This document shows positions 22,801 through 34,800 of a stretch of 64,000 nt of DNA, piece by piece (the first letter of the stretch is position 1; every line of letters starts with the position of its first letter). The stretch spans positions 9,028,902 to 9,092,901 of the forward strand of contig NC_087076.1 of NCBI RefSeq assembly GCF_026151205.1. The letters are read 5' to 3'. Under the pieces are notes generated by a model. That model ran no database searches, had not been told where the DNA came from, and was given only the letters and a program-made list of their open reading frames with translations. Made by a program: the position numbers and the translations under genes. Source of the DNA: Bolinopsis microptera (taxonomy: Eukaryota > Ctenophora > Tentaculata > Lobata > Bolinopsidae).

Positions 22801-25800
22801 TTACTAAGTGTTACTTAGTGTTACTAGGTGTTATTAGGTGTTACTAGGTGTTACTAAATGTTACTAGGTGTTACTAGGTGTAATTAGGTGTTATTAAGTG
22901 TTACTAGGTGTTACCAAGGTAAGTGGGAGATACAACTGACTCAATTTTTGACTAAAATGTACCCTTGTTCATCGTTACACCATAATGTTCTGAAAAACTC
23001 ACGCAAAACTTTCGTTATTCTCGTAAATCAAGGAAGTAATTGAATCTACATTTAAAGTTACATAATATTTGGAGCATGTCCTGTAAGATACATGCTTGAT
23101 AAGTATGAGATGTACCAAGGGTCGGATGCTGAATGCAGATAGGATCTTCAATCTTCAATCTTCATCTGAGAGCAAATAATTGGAGTCTCAAACTCTAACC
23201 CGTCAGTAACTCGTACAGTGATATTGCTACATTGGTAAATTGTTCTTTGTATTATCTAAATAACTTCTAAGGATTATATCGCCTGTGTGACTGAGATTCT
23301 AATTGAGATTAGCGTGCACTTTACCCCACCCATAGTGTCTTCTTAAACACTTACCTGTCTAGTCTGATCTCGTAAAACGGTTACTTGGTGATGTCTAGTG
23401 TTGCTATGGTTACTTGGTGATGTCTAGTGTGAAGTCACAGTTCACACCCTCTTTTTCCCTTTTGAGTAGACCTCCAAAAAGAGGGAGATTTTGTCAAGCG
23501 CTCGGAAATGGACAGCCTTTGATAAAAAAAGTAGATATAAGGAAAGGCTGTTTGTTTGGTATGTTGGTTCGGTTTATCTGTAGAAACAGGTTCAACCGAT
23601 TTAAATAGGAAAAATTAGATGATTTCATCTATTTCTAACGACACCCAATTAATGGTTCCTAAAAATACGGTTGAGGAAATTAAGAATCCGCCATTTGTTG
23701 CAGACTGTAGTCTCTTTCACCCAGTTTTCCAAAATTAGCGAATTTTTAATTGAAACAGTCACATTGTATCCTAGATCATCTGCTTTTCAGTATGAATGGT
23801 TAATTAAGTACGGTTTATCTCTAACCATGACGTTATAACGTTTAGTTCAAGTTAAATTTTCATGTAAATTACAAATAAGTGCATTATAACAGGGAAATAA
23901 TTGACGTCAATTCAACCGTTCTAGTCGTTTTGTCTGAGGATTGAATTAATTAATTATCAATTATTCTACTCATTAGTAAAAGTAATTGCACGCGGAAACT
24001 CTCCCAACCAAAGTAGTGGTACAGTGTGGGAACTGAGGACTGATTAGAATGTGATTGGTCACGTGACACTGATTGTACAGTGGTGTGTGATCATATTGTA
24101 ATTATGTATTATATCATTATTGTATAATTATTAGCTCATCCCATGTTATCATAGTGATCACTCAATTTTCAAACTCAATTTCTGATTTTCAAATTCGAAA
24201 ATGCACGTCAGAGTATGATTGAGCTCATTCCAACTTAATATTACATGTTAATGTAATAGCCCCACTTTAATGTCGCACTTTTTACACTTCAATGGGCCGC
24301 ATTGTAAAATGTAATCAAAGAAACTTATTCAATGTTACTTATTCAATGTTAAAGGTAACATGACCTATTAAAACAAGGCGCCCCCTAGAAAAAGGTGGCA
24401 ACTGGCTATCTACCAACATTAGATATATTCCCCACTGTTTTACCATGTGGCACTACCATGTGGCACTACCATGTGGCACTACCATGTGGTACTACCATTT
24501 GGCACTAACATTATCACATAAGTTACCCTCTCACTGTACAATAAAATATGCTGTGAGGATTGAATGACGGGAGGTAGAATCAGGATCCTGTAGTATATAT
24601 ATATATATGTATAATTGAACACTAAAGTTAAAGGTGTAGTGTTTCACATGAGACGAGGTCAGTAATAAGTTTAGAACGTATCGTATGGTGCACTGTGTGT
24701 GACGTGTGTGCGTGTGTGACCACCCAAATTGGAGTTAGCTCACACAACATGCGTTTCAAACTGGAGCAACCCGGGTCAAATTTCTGCAGTCAAAGTTAAT
24801 TTATATAATGATATTATGTTGAAACAACGAACCCTTAGGTCTGAAATAAAACCATCTACCTTAATCGGGAATATTATGACTGGGATAAAGTGGTGGATTT
24901 TGGAAAATTCCGCCATATTTTTCCCGGTCAAAAATTTTACCAGTCATAAATTAACCCGCAATAATATTCCCGAGTAAGGTATATTCTCTGAAGTCTGAAG
25001 TAACGCTATGAAAATATGTTTCACTGTCGTGACACTGTCGTGACACTGTCGTGACACTGTCGTGACACTGTCGTGACACTGTCGTGACACTGTTGTGACA
25101 CTGTTGTGACACTGTTGTGACACTGTTGTGACACTGTCGTGACACTGTCGTGACACTGTCGTGACACTGTCGTGACACTGTCGTGACACTGTCGTGACAC
25201 TGTTGTGACACTGTTGTGACACTGTTGTCACACTGTTGTGACACTGTTGTCACACTGTTGTCACACTGTTGTCACACTGTTGTCACACTGTTGTCACACT
25301 GAAACAACGAACCCTTAGGTCTGAAATAAAACCATCTACCTTAATCGGGAATATTATGACTGGGATAAAGTGGTGGATTTTGGAAAATTCCGCCATATTT
25401 TTCCCGGTCAAAAATTTTACCAGTCATAAATTAACCCGCAATAATATTCCCGAGTAAGGTATATTCTCTGAAGTCTGAAGTAACGCTATGAAAATATGTT
25501 TCACTGTCGTGACACTGTCGTGACACTGTCGTGACACTGTCGTGACACTGTCGTGACACTGTCGTGACACTGTTGTGACACTGTTGTGACACTGTTGTGA
25601 CACTGTTGTGACACTGTCGTGACACTGTCGTGACACTGTCGTGACACTGTCGTGACACTGTCGTGACACTGTCGTGACACTGTTGTGACACTGTTGTGAC
25701 ACTGTTGTCACACTGTTGTGACACTGTTGTGACACTGTTGTCACACTGTTGTCACACTGTTGTCACACTGTTGTCACACTGTTGTCACACTGTTGTCACA

Positions 25801-28800
25801 CTGTTGTCACACTGTTGTCACACTGTTGTCACACTGTTGTCACACTGTTGTCACACTGTTGTCACACTGTTGTCACACTGTTGTCACACTGTTGTCACAC
25901 TGTTGTCACACTGTTGTCACACTGTTGTCACACTGTTGTCACACTGTTGTCACACTGTTGTCACACTGTTGTCACACTGTTGTCACACTGTTGTCACACT
26001 GTTGTCACACTGTTGTCACACTGTTGTCACACTGTTGTGGCATTCATATTAATCGTCGTTGTACCTAATAATAATGTCTCTCCAGTGTATGCAAAGTTAT
26101 CCAGCAAAACTACTGGTACAGCAAAGCTTGAGCTAAAGGGTGAAATAAACGACGGTGGAAACTACGACAACGGTGATACTGTCGTAGATTTTATAATAAC
26201 AGGTTCGTTTGTTCACTTAAAGTTATTAAATAATACAAAATAATTCAGATTACACAGATTATCTAAGAACTAGATAACATGTTTTATGAAGGAGACAGGT
26301 ACAGACTCTTTATATAAATATTTCTTCTTATTTTCTTTCTTACCAGTTATCTGCCCTATCTGTCTACACTGTTGTATTTCAAAACATACCAATCATATAA
26401 AATACATTGAACAGGAGCAACAACTGATCTGGCGAAGCAAGCAAAGCCGAATGTAGCAGTAGAAGTTGTTGTGGGTAGCTATGAACCACTAAAAGTGGAG
26501 GTGAGGACTACTTCAGTGGATAGTAGTGGGGAGAAGAAGGTTATTATTATCACCGAGCAGGATATCTACCCTGGTGAGCCAACTTAACGTTTTTAGTTAT
26601 CACTTTTACTTAAGGTTTAAATCAAATTATTTACATATGTATAACCATCTTAATTTTCCTCTGCAATGTAGATCTGATTCTCCTCCTCCCCCTGCCAGGT
26701 CCCTCGTCACCACCAGCAGTACAACAAGACTCGGCTAGCTCCACTGTTAATGTTCAGCTCGTACCATCTGCTGGTGATGTTATCTTGGAGAACGTAGTAC
26801 AGGAACATCTTATAAAGTAAGTGTTCTTTATCAGTACATCTGTAGCTAAGTGTTACTAGGTGTTACTAGGTGTTACTAGGTGTTACTAGGTGTTACTAGG
26901 TGTTACTAAGTGTTACTAAGTGTTACTTAGTGTTACTAGGTGTTACTAGGTGTTACTAGGTGTTACTAGGTGTTACTAGGTGTTACTAGGTGTTACTAGG
27001 TGTTACTAGGTGCTACTAGGTGTTACTAGGTGTTACTAGGTGTTACTAGGTGTTACTAGGTGTTACTAGGTGTTACTAGGTGTTACTAGGTGTTACTAGG
27101 TGTTACTAGGTGTTACTAGGTGTTACTGCTGGTGATGTTATCTTGGAGAACGTAGTACAGGAACATCTTATAAAGTAAGTGTTCTTTATCAGTACATCTG
27201 TAGCTAAGTGTTATTAGGTGTTACTAGGTGTTACTAGGTGTTACTAGGTGTTACTAAGTGTTACTAGGTGTTATTAGGTGTTACTAGGTGTTACTAAGTG
27301 TTACTAGGTGTTATTAGGTGTTACTAGGTGTTACTGCTGGTGATGTTATCCTAGAGAACGTAGTACAGGAACATCTGATAAAGTAAGTGTTCTTTATCAG
27401 TACATCTGTTTTGCTCTAAAGATGTGGGTCATATTTATCACGCATATATCTTCAGTTCTGTTTTCTTTTCCATCAGGATTTGAGGAATGTTTGCAACACA
27501 GCTACCATAATGATTTTATATGTGATATCCTGATAAGAGCATTGTCTATGAGTTGCTTTTTTAATGTGTTCAAATTGTCTGATAATCAAAAAGGAAAACT
27601 GCTTATTTAGTAAAAGGTAGCAGTTGTTGACAACCTTTTACTAAAATTGTGAACACTGAACAATTATTTTATTGTTAGAATTTAACGCCTACAAATGAAT
27701 CGTTACTAATGTTGTATTGACGCCGAATTTCTCTGATCGTTCACAAGTTTGACATTAGCTGATTAGCTCATCACAATGTGAATCCAGTGGCATATGCTGA
27801 AATGACCATGACTTATTGTCTTAACAAAATACTGATAAATGCATGTGAAGAGCAGTTATTACTTTCCTCGTTGAGTTATATCCAGTACAATCAACGAATT
27901 GAGCCATATATTTAGAATACATCCTTGCCATATTATACTACTTATAGTTTATATTACTAGCTGTAGTGGTCAGTTACCCACCAGTGTCACGTGTGCTGTC
28001 CACCAGTGTCACGTGTGCTGTCCACCTGTGTCACGTGTGCTGTCCACCAGTGTCACGTGTGCTGTCCACCTGTGTCACGTGTGCTGTCCACCTGTGTCAC
28101 GTGTGCTGTCCACCTGTGTCACGTGTGCTGTCCACCTGTGGTATTTTAGAAAATAGATGACTTCACTCACAGAGCTGTTCTCAATAAATAACAACGTTAG
28201 TGGTCAACACACACGCACTGGCGTGACGACATGCTTGAAAAGAAAGCAGTATTAAAGTAAACAAAACACAGTTTAACTTGAGGGATTTGTAGCGGTGTAT
28301 TTGTAGTTGTGAATGGTAAGAATAGTACAGGTTACTACTGCTTCATAAGAGAGTTGGGATCATGATATGAAGCAAACATTAACTGGAGTTCGTGATACAA
28401 CGTACAAATGATACTTTGTGGATACTTTTTGTTACTATACTAAATACTTGTGTTTATTACAGCACAACTAAGAGCAAGGCTCTTACTACAAAGCAAGAGT
28501 GAGGCTTGTTGGTACTTATGTAGCTTGAATGCAGTGAAGGAGAACTAATGGACGACTTAACAAAAGCATTTTTAAAAAAGTTATGTTAGAGTTGAAAAGC
28601 AAGGCTTTCAAATAAATTAAAGATCCTAAGTGCCACCACAAATGTAACCACCATCGAACTTTAAACAGGTTATTTATAGCCTGTATTGCACAATATTACA
28701 TAAACAATATTTGATATTGCAGGTACACGATCCAATACACCAACAACGGTAAAGATGAAACAATAGATGTCGGTAAAGATGACAGAAAGATACCCATCAC

Positions 28801-31800
28801 ACTTTCTAACTTATTACCTGCTACAACTTACACTATAACAACTACTACAGTGTTACCTGTAGAGTATGGCGGAGAGGGGGACCCTACTTCATCTACTGTT
28901 TACACTGGTAATATCAACTTAGTATTTCTGATTATTAGTTTATAATTTTGTAGTTTAATTGTACTCACTACTCACCACACACTACCTATATAATACAGCT
29001 TGAGTCTTGTATCCAGTGTATTGTTAGACACCTGGTCTCAATCTAGTGTACATTTGTCTGGTTGTAATTTAATTAACTTTCTTCATATCGTTATCACCAT
29101 ATTTGGACATAATCGGTCTGACCATTTGTACATTGCTTGTTCGACTAAGGCACCATCCCACATTGAGATGTATATTTCACATTTGAAAGGTGTTTGTGGT
29201 TTTTGGCGGAATCTTGTATATCTGCACGTTTATTCGCATTGTGTATATAGGATTGTGTTTCACAGTAAGTGTTTCAAGTTTTACTGATAACAGTTGATAA
29301 GCAAGCTGCTCATATTTAATCTTCTTGCTTGTGCCAATAAAGGAGATTTGCTTACGAACTGAATGTAGCGCGCGAGACTTTGATTTGTATTCTCTTTTTA
29401 AGTGTCAATTCGCACTATGACCATTTGCGCGCGCGCGCGCGTTGCGCGCCGCACAGTATGCTCATATCATGACGTATATACATGACATGATCGGCATAAT
29501 GTGCAGTTTTCTTCATTTCCGATTAGAATAGAATATACATCCATCGAATTTACTAAGGCCTAGAGGGAAAGAGAGCTATTTCGTTAACTAATTATTAATT
29601 TTCTTGGATAATGTCGTCGGAAGTTCCAGTGTAATTTACTAACTTACTAAGAAGGGAAGCTTTCGAGTTGTATCAAACTTGTATTCTTACTTGTGTCATA
29701 TTGATCTCACACTCAGAAGTGACACAAATATTTGATTAAAATCATTTCATGAATATATTATAACAAATCATTAAGCTTTATGCTATCAAATAAAGTAAAC
29801 CTTCATATCCATAATCCAATCAAAGTATACGGTTTAAATCGTTGCATAATCAATGATAATACATATCCATAAAATTCTATTAGATGAAACCATGTAAGAG
29901 TTTACGTTTAATAACTTATGAGCATTAAAACTTGTGACTCCGGCTTTAGTACGAAGAAAACATTTATACAACATAAAATAATCGTGGATTAAAAGGTTTA
30001 CGAGAGATTCCTTTCCTTCTTAGCGATCACTTCTGTCTTCTAGATCCGAGAAAATTTCAACTCCGCATTATTCGTACAGCTTCATCATCATCTGGGTTCT
30101 TCATTCAAGGTAGAGTGTCATCAGGAATAAGTTAAGTGATCAAGGTGGAGTGATAATACGAGCACAGCTGCAGTTTTAGGTAGTATTACGAACCTCTCTG
30201 TTGTCTGCAGACTTGTTCCTTACCCCTCATCCTCTTATTCTTGAACCAGTTACACACCTGCATGTAACTCAGATCACACCTCTCTGACAACTCCTTCTTC
30301 TCTAGAGGAGTGGGGTATTTGTTGTTGTTGTAGAAGTCTTCTAGCTGATCTCTAGAGCTCTGTTTGTAGCAGTAAAGGGTCCTCTCACCGTCCCATACTG
30401 TAGCTGGGAAGGGGTATTTCTTTCTCAGTCTGTATCTGTCCACTGCATTGGGAGGCTTGCCTCGTCTGAGTTTAGCGAACCCGTACACAGCTGACAACCA
30501 GAGCTCTTGTAGTGTGTCGTGGTGTTTTGGGGAGAAACAGTTGGTGGCTATCATCTCCATTACCCCCTTGTGGTTGCCTTGTAAGTGAGCTTCTTGGATC
30601 TGGTCAACTAGGCTGGCTTCTTGGTGGTTGTTGTAGTTGTAACCTTGCTGGGCGATCTGGGGAGTGGCGTTGTAAGCTGCTATCTGGTTATCTTTTCTAT
30701 CTTTATAATGTGTACTGAGCTCTTTTATATCCTCATAATCAGTTCTGATCGGGATAGGTATCAAACGTGGGATTGCTTCCTCTGACTTCACAAGGTTGTT
30801 ACTGTAAACACAGGAAGAAGGCGCTGGTAAATCTACTGGCTCCTCTTTAGCATTCTTCCAAACATCAAACTGAGTCTCAGGTCCAAACATTGTGTCTCTA
30901 AAAGAAGCTCCGCTATCAGATTGTTCTGGAGTCTCAGGATCACCAGTCTTTTCAGAACAAGACTCGAACTGACCTTCCTCTGATGGTTGGTACAGAGGAT
31001 CAAACTTATCATAGTGAGCCTTTTCTTGAGGTGAGAGATAAGAGTTGTGGGGATCTGTTTCAGAGTAGGGAGGAGGAGGAGGACTGGGGTAGATACTGGG
31101 GTAACCTCCCCCCGCAGCTTCTAGGGTAGTGTTACCGATGAAGTAGTTGGAGATGTAGACGTTGTGTTCTGCTGGGTGAGTGTTGTAGGGTCCTGCTGGG
31201 TAACTTGTGGGGTAGCTGGGGTTGTAGTACATGTAGTTATCCATTTTGAAGGTGATATCAACGATTGCGAAACTGGAATGATAAACAAAGATAGCTTTGA
31301 AGGTGGGATCATCGGTATTTATATCAAACTGAGGGTAGAGATCGAGTAGACTCTTGAAGATCCGATAGTCTTGTTAAGAAGTAAGGAGTGAGCAAGTGGT
31401 TGATCGAAATGAGGGCTTCAGATAAGGATCACCTGAAACGTGTCACGTGATCAGGAAATCGTATCACGTGTCCTGCAAACCGACATCCAACACACGTCAT
31501 GATTGTATACTTGACACTTAATCCGGTTTCACGGGTTCCTGCACGCATGTTCTTCGCATTCTATCACATCGAGAAGTGCACTGTGGCATGATGAACAAGC
31601 ATACCGGAACAGAATGTCGGAATTATATATTTTAGTTTATTGGAGAGAATGTCTGAGTTTGAAATATTTTGCTTTCAGGACCAAGTCAGGTGGATGAGGC
31701 AACGTTTAAGAGTACTGTAATTGAAGATGCAGTGAAACTCGAGTGGGGGTGGGTCACGCATTTTTCTATTTCAGAGTCGTTGAAATTGCAAAACACTTCA

Positions 31801-34800
31801 TTATCATCCATGATCATAAATTGATCATTAGCAGATATCTCAAAATAAATTGTCAAAATATTCGTAATTGTTAAATATCTAATCTTCAGTTCTGTTGACG
31901 GAGCTGATAAATACAAAGTAGATCTGTTTGAGAACGGAACGAGCACAAGATCCCATTATCCAAAAGATTCCAAGATTGAGTACGTTAAATTCAACTCCAA
32001 AACAACCTATAAGCTGGAGATAAGAGCAATAAGAGAGGTTGATATCAACAGTAAACTAGTCGAGTATTCCGGAGATATCCTGGACAAAGAGCTCTCAGGG
32101 CGTAAGTTTGCTTTGTGGATATTTAATTAGAAAATACAAATGTTTCCGCTAATAGTTTATTGGAAAAGTGGTAAAACCAACGATATCACCGCTCGAACCG
32201 ATAAATCCGTACGACTGTCGTCTGTCAGAATATCTCACACATTGATCCTGACACCACCCTCTCTCTTCCCCAGCTCCACCAGCCCCAACTACGGACCAGT
32301 TCGAGGTAACCAACACCAGCGACAGTGTGACAGTACGGAGAGTATCCTCTGAGGATCAGACAACCCGCACTAACATGGTACAGGGTGATGGTGTGGGGTA
32401 CATTGTGTTTGTTAGTCATAGTGGGGTCAAGGAACAGAAGACACTTGCAGGTTGGTAGCTTATGTTGGGGTTTGAGAACTATAATTAAGTGGGAATTAGG
32501 TAGTGATCTATCAGTTGTTAAGAGTGTTTTTCATCAGTAATTTCAGTTTTACCCCCTCCCCCCTCCGTAATCAACCGTAATTAAGACCCAACCCCCCCCC
32601 CCTGACAGCAATATTACGTAATCATGGCCTGACCCCCCACCCCCCCTTTGACTTTTTTCCCTGGAAATCATTTTTCTTTACGTTTCATGCTACCCTGATC
32701 ATGATGAGATGATATCATTGTTATGATATCCGGCCAAGCACCTTTCAAACTACTTACTATAGTCAGATATCCGATTAATTTCTAAATTTTATCACTATCA
32801 GAATGAAACTGAGTGGAATTTGAATTAAAATTGTTATTTTAGAGGGTAAAAAAGAGAATTTTTAAATTAACGATCAAAAATCTCCCCGCCCCCCCCCCCC
32901 CCCCCCCCCCCCGTAATCAACCGTAAGCATTTGTAAACCCCCCCCCTCGGCTGATTACGTAATATGTGAACGACCCCTTAGTGTAGGGTTATGTTTTTAA
33001 ATGTGGGACCAGCATACTGGCAACCAAAGATTCTGCAAATTTCACGATTTTACATTTCCGCAGCTGAGGAACCCTCCCTCGTGCTTGGAGACCTGAGGTT
33101 ATCTTCAGACTACGAGATAATGGTAGCCCAGACTGTAGGGACAGGTTACGGAATGAAAACCTTCCTCAAATCCTTCAAAACAGGTTTGTAGACCAATTAA
33201 AACCGTTTTGGTTGAAGGGAAGGGATCCTAGGGATAACAAGCTAACACAGTAACTTTGCAGCGGACTGTAGAACACTGGACTGTGTGAACTGCCAGGAAA
33301 CCACCCAGTTCGACTACGTCTCCTTCGAGACCGCTGTTACCGTTAAATGTCTGGATGAAAACTTCATTAGGGAGAAAGACGCTGAAACAGGTACGGAATT
33401 GTTATATAATCATCATTTGTGATGAGACTATTATAGACGTCCGCATTGGTGGGGATCTGATCGAGAGCTCCTTCCATTTTTGAAGAAAACTTCTCAATTA
33501 TATGAAAATTTTCTTCACATCCTCATCATAAACCACGTCTACAAATTGCGATAATGATTTTGTGGTGACAGTAACCCTTCATGCTCTCGTGTTTGAGCAT
33601 AGGGAATGATCGGTTAGAAACTCATTAAATTGGACACTTCCTTACAGGTGAGACAACGTATAAAGCAGAGAAAACTTTGCTCTGTAACGGAAACAACCAG
33701 TACGTGGATCAGGACAATGAGAACCAGATTATCACCATTATAGAGTGTATTAAACAAGGTAATTGTGGTTTCGTCAGATTACTTTCCTTCTATATATCGA
33801 CCGCGAAAAACTGGCCGCCCAGACCCATTCACAGATTGCTTGAAGATATGATAGAACTATACTAAAAGCTCGCAACATAGAGGGCAGACCTCCGCAGCTG
33901 TGATAAAAACAGATGCTGTACCCTCAAACTCTAACCCACGGATCCCCTACTTTTTACAGGTGCGGTAATTGATCCGGTAGGTGGAGACTACACTTTATAC
34001 TACATCATAGCTGGAGTAGGGGTATTCTTGGTTCTTATAATTATAATCATCATCGTGGTTATAAGACGAAAGAGAACTCAGGGATCTTATAACGCTAAGA
34101 AAGCTAAGGATACATCTAAAAATGGGTAATTCAGTCATTTTCCTAAAACGTATTGATGGTATGTTTTCTTTTTATCCGGAACTTATATTTTGCTACCTCG
34201 ATCAAATTAAAATACAAATTACCGATAGTCTGGATCAAAGATCTGACAGTCGAGGTAAAAAGGAAAATGTTGCAGCCTCATCCAAACTGAATTTTCAGGG
34301 TCGCATCTCCAGACTTGGGCTTGGAACAACCAAAGACCTTTGTAAACGATGATGCCTTCTTCGAAAACAAGTGAGTAGCATCATCAGTCCATTGATAATC
34401 CTTAGCAAATATCCCAGGTATTCTTTATGCTAACAACCTCTTAGAAATTGGAAACTTGAGCTACTATAACAATTATCATGCTCATGCTCTGATATGGCAG
34501 CTCTTATTTGATACACCTAAATGTCACTGTTGTTATGGTTACTGTTGGTTGAACAGTAATATCTCCCTAGGTGGGATAACGAGTTACTCAGGGCTCAGTC
34601 AGGACGCAGTAAAGCTACTTCTTACGGGTCACAGGTTTGTTGTTTTACTAATTTTTTATTTTTTCCAGTTAACGTTACGGTTCACAAACACACTATTTTT
34701 GTTTATAAATTATTTAAAATTCCTTCAGGAATATTTGGTGTGAAAAGAACCACAAGAGTGAGAGAAAAAGAATAAACGGAAATGAAAACAGTGAATGTGA

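Noticed and set aside
24944-26243. ORFs up to 164 codons with repeats such as TVVTLLSHCCH
   Set aside because: They are translations of the 11-bp minisatellite in several frames. Only 26086-26202 is supported as an exon.
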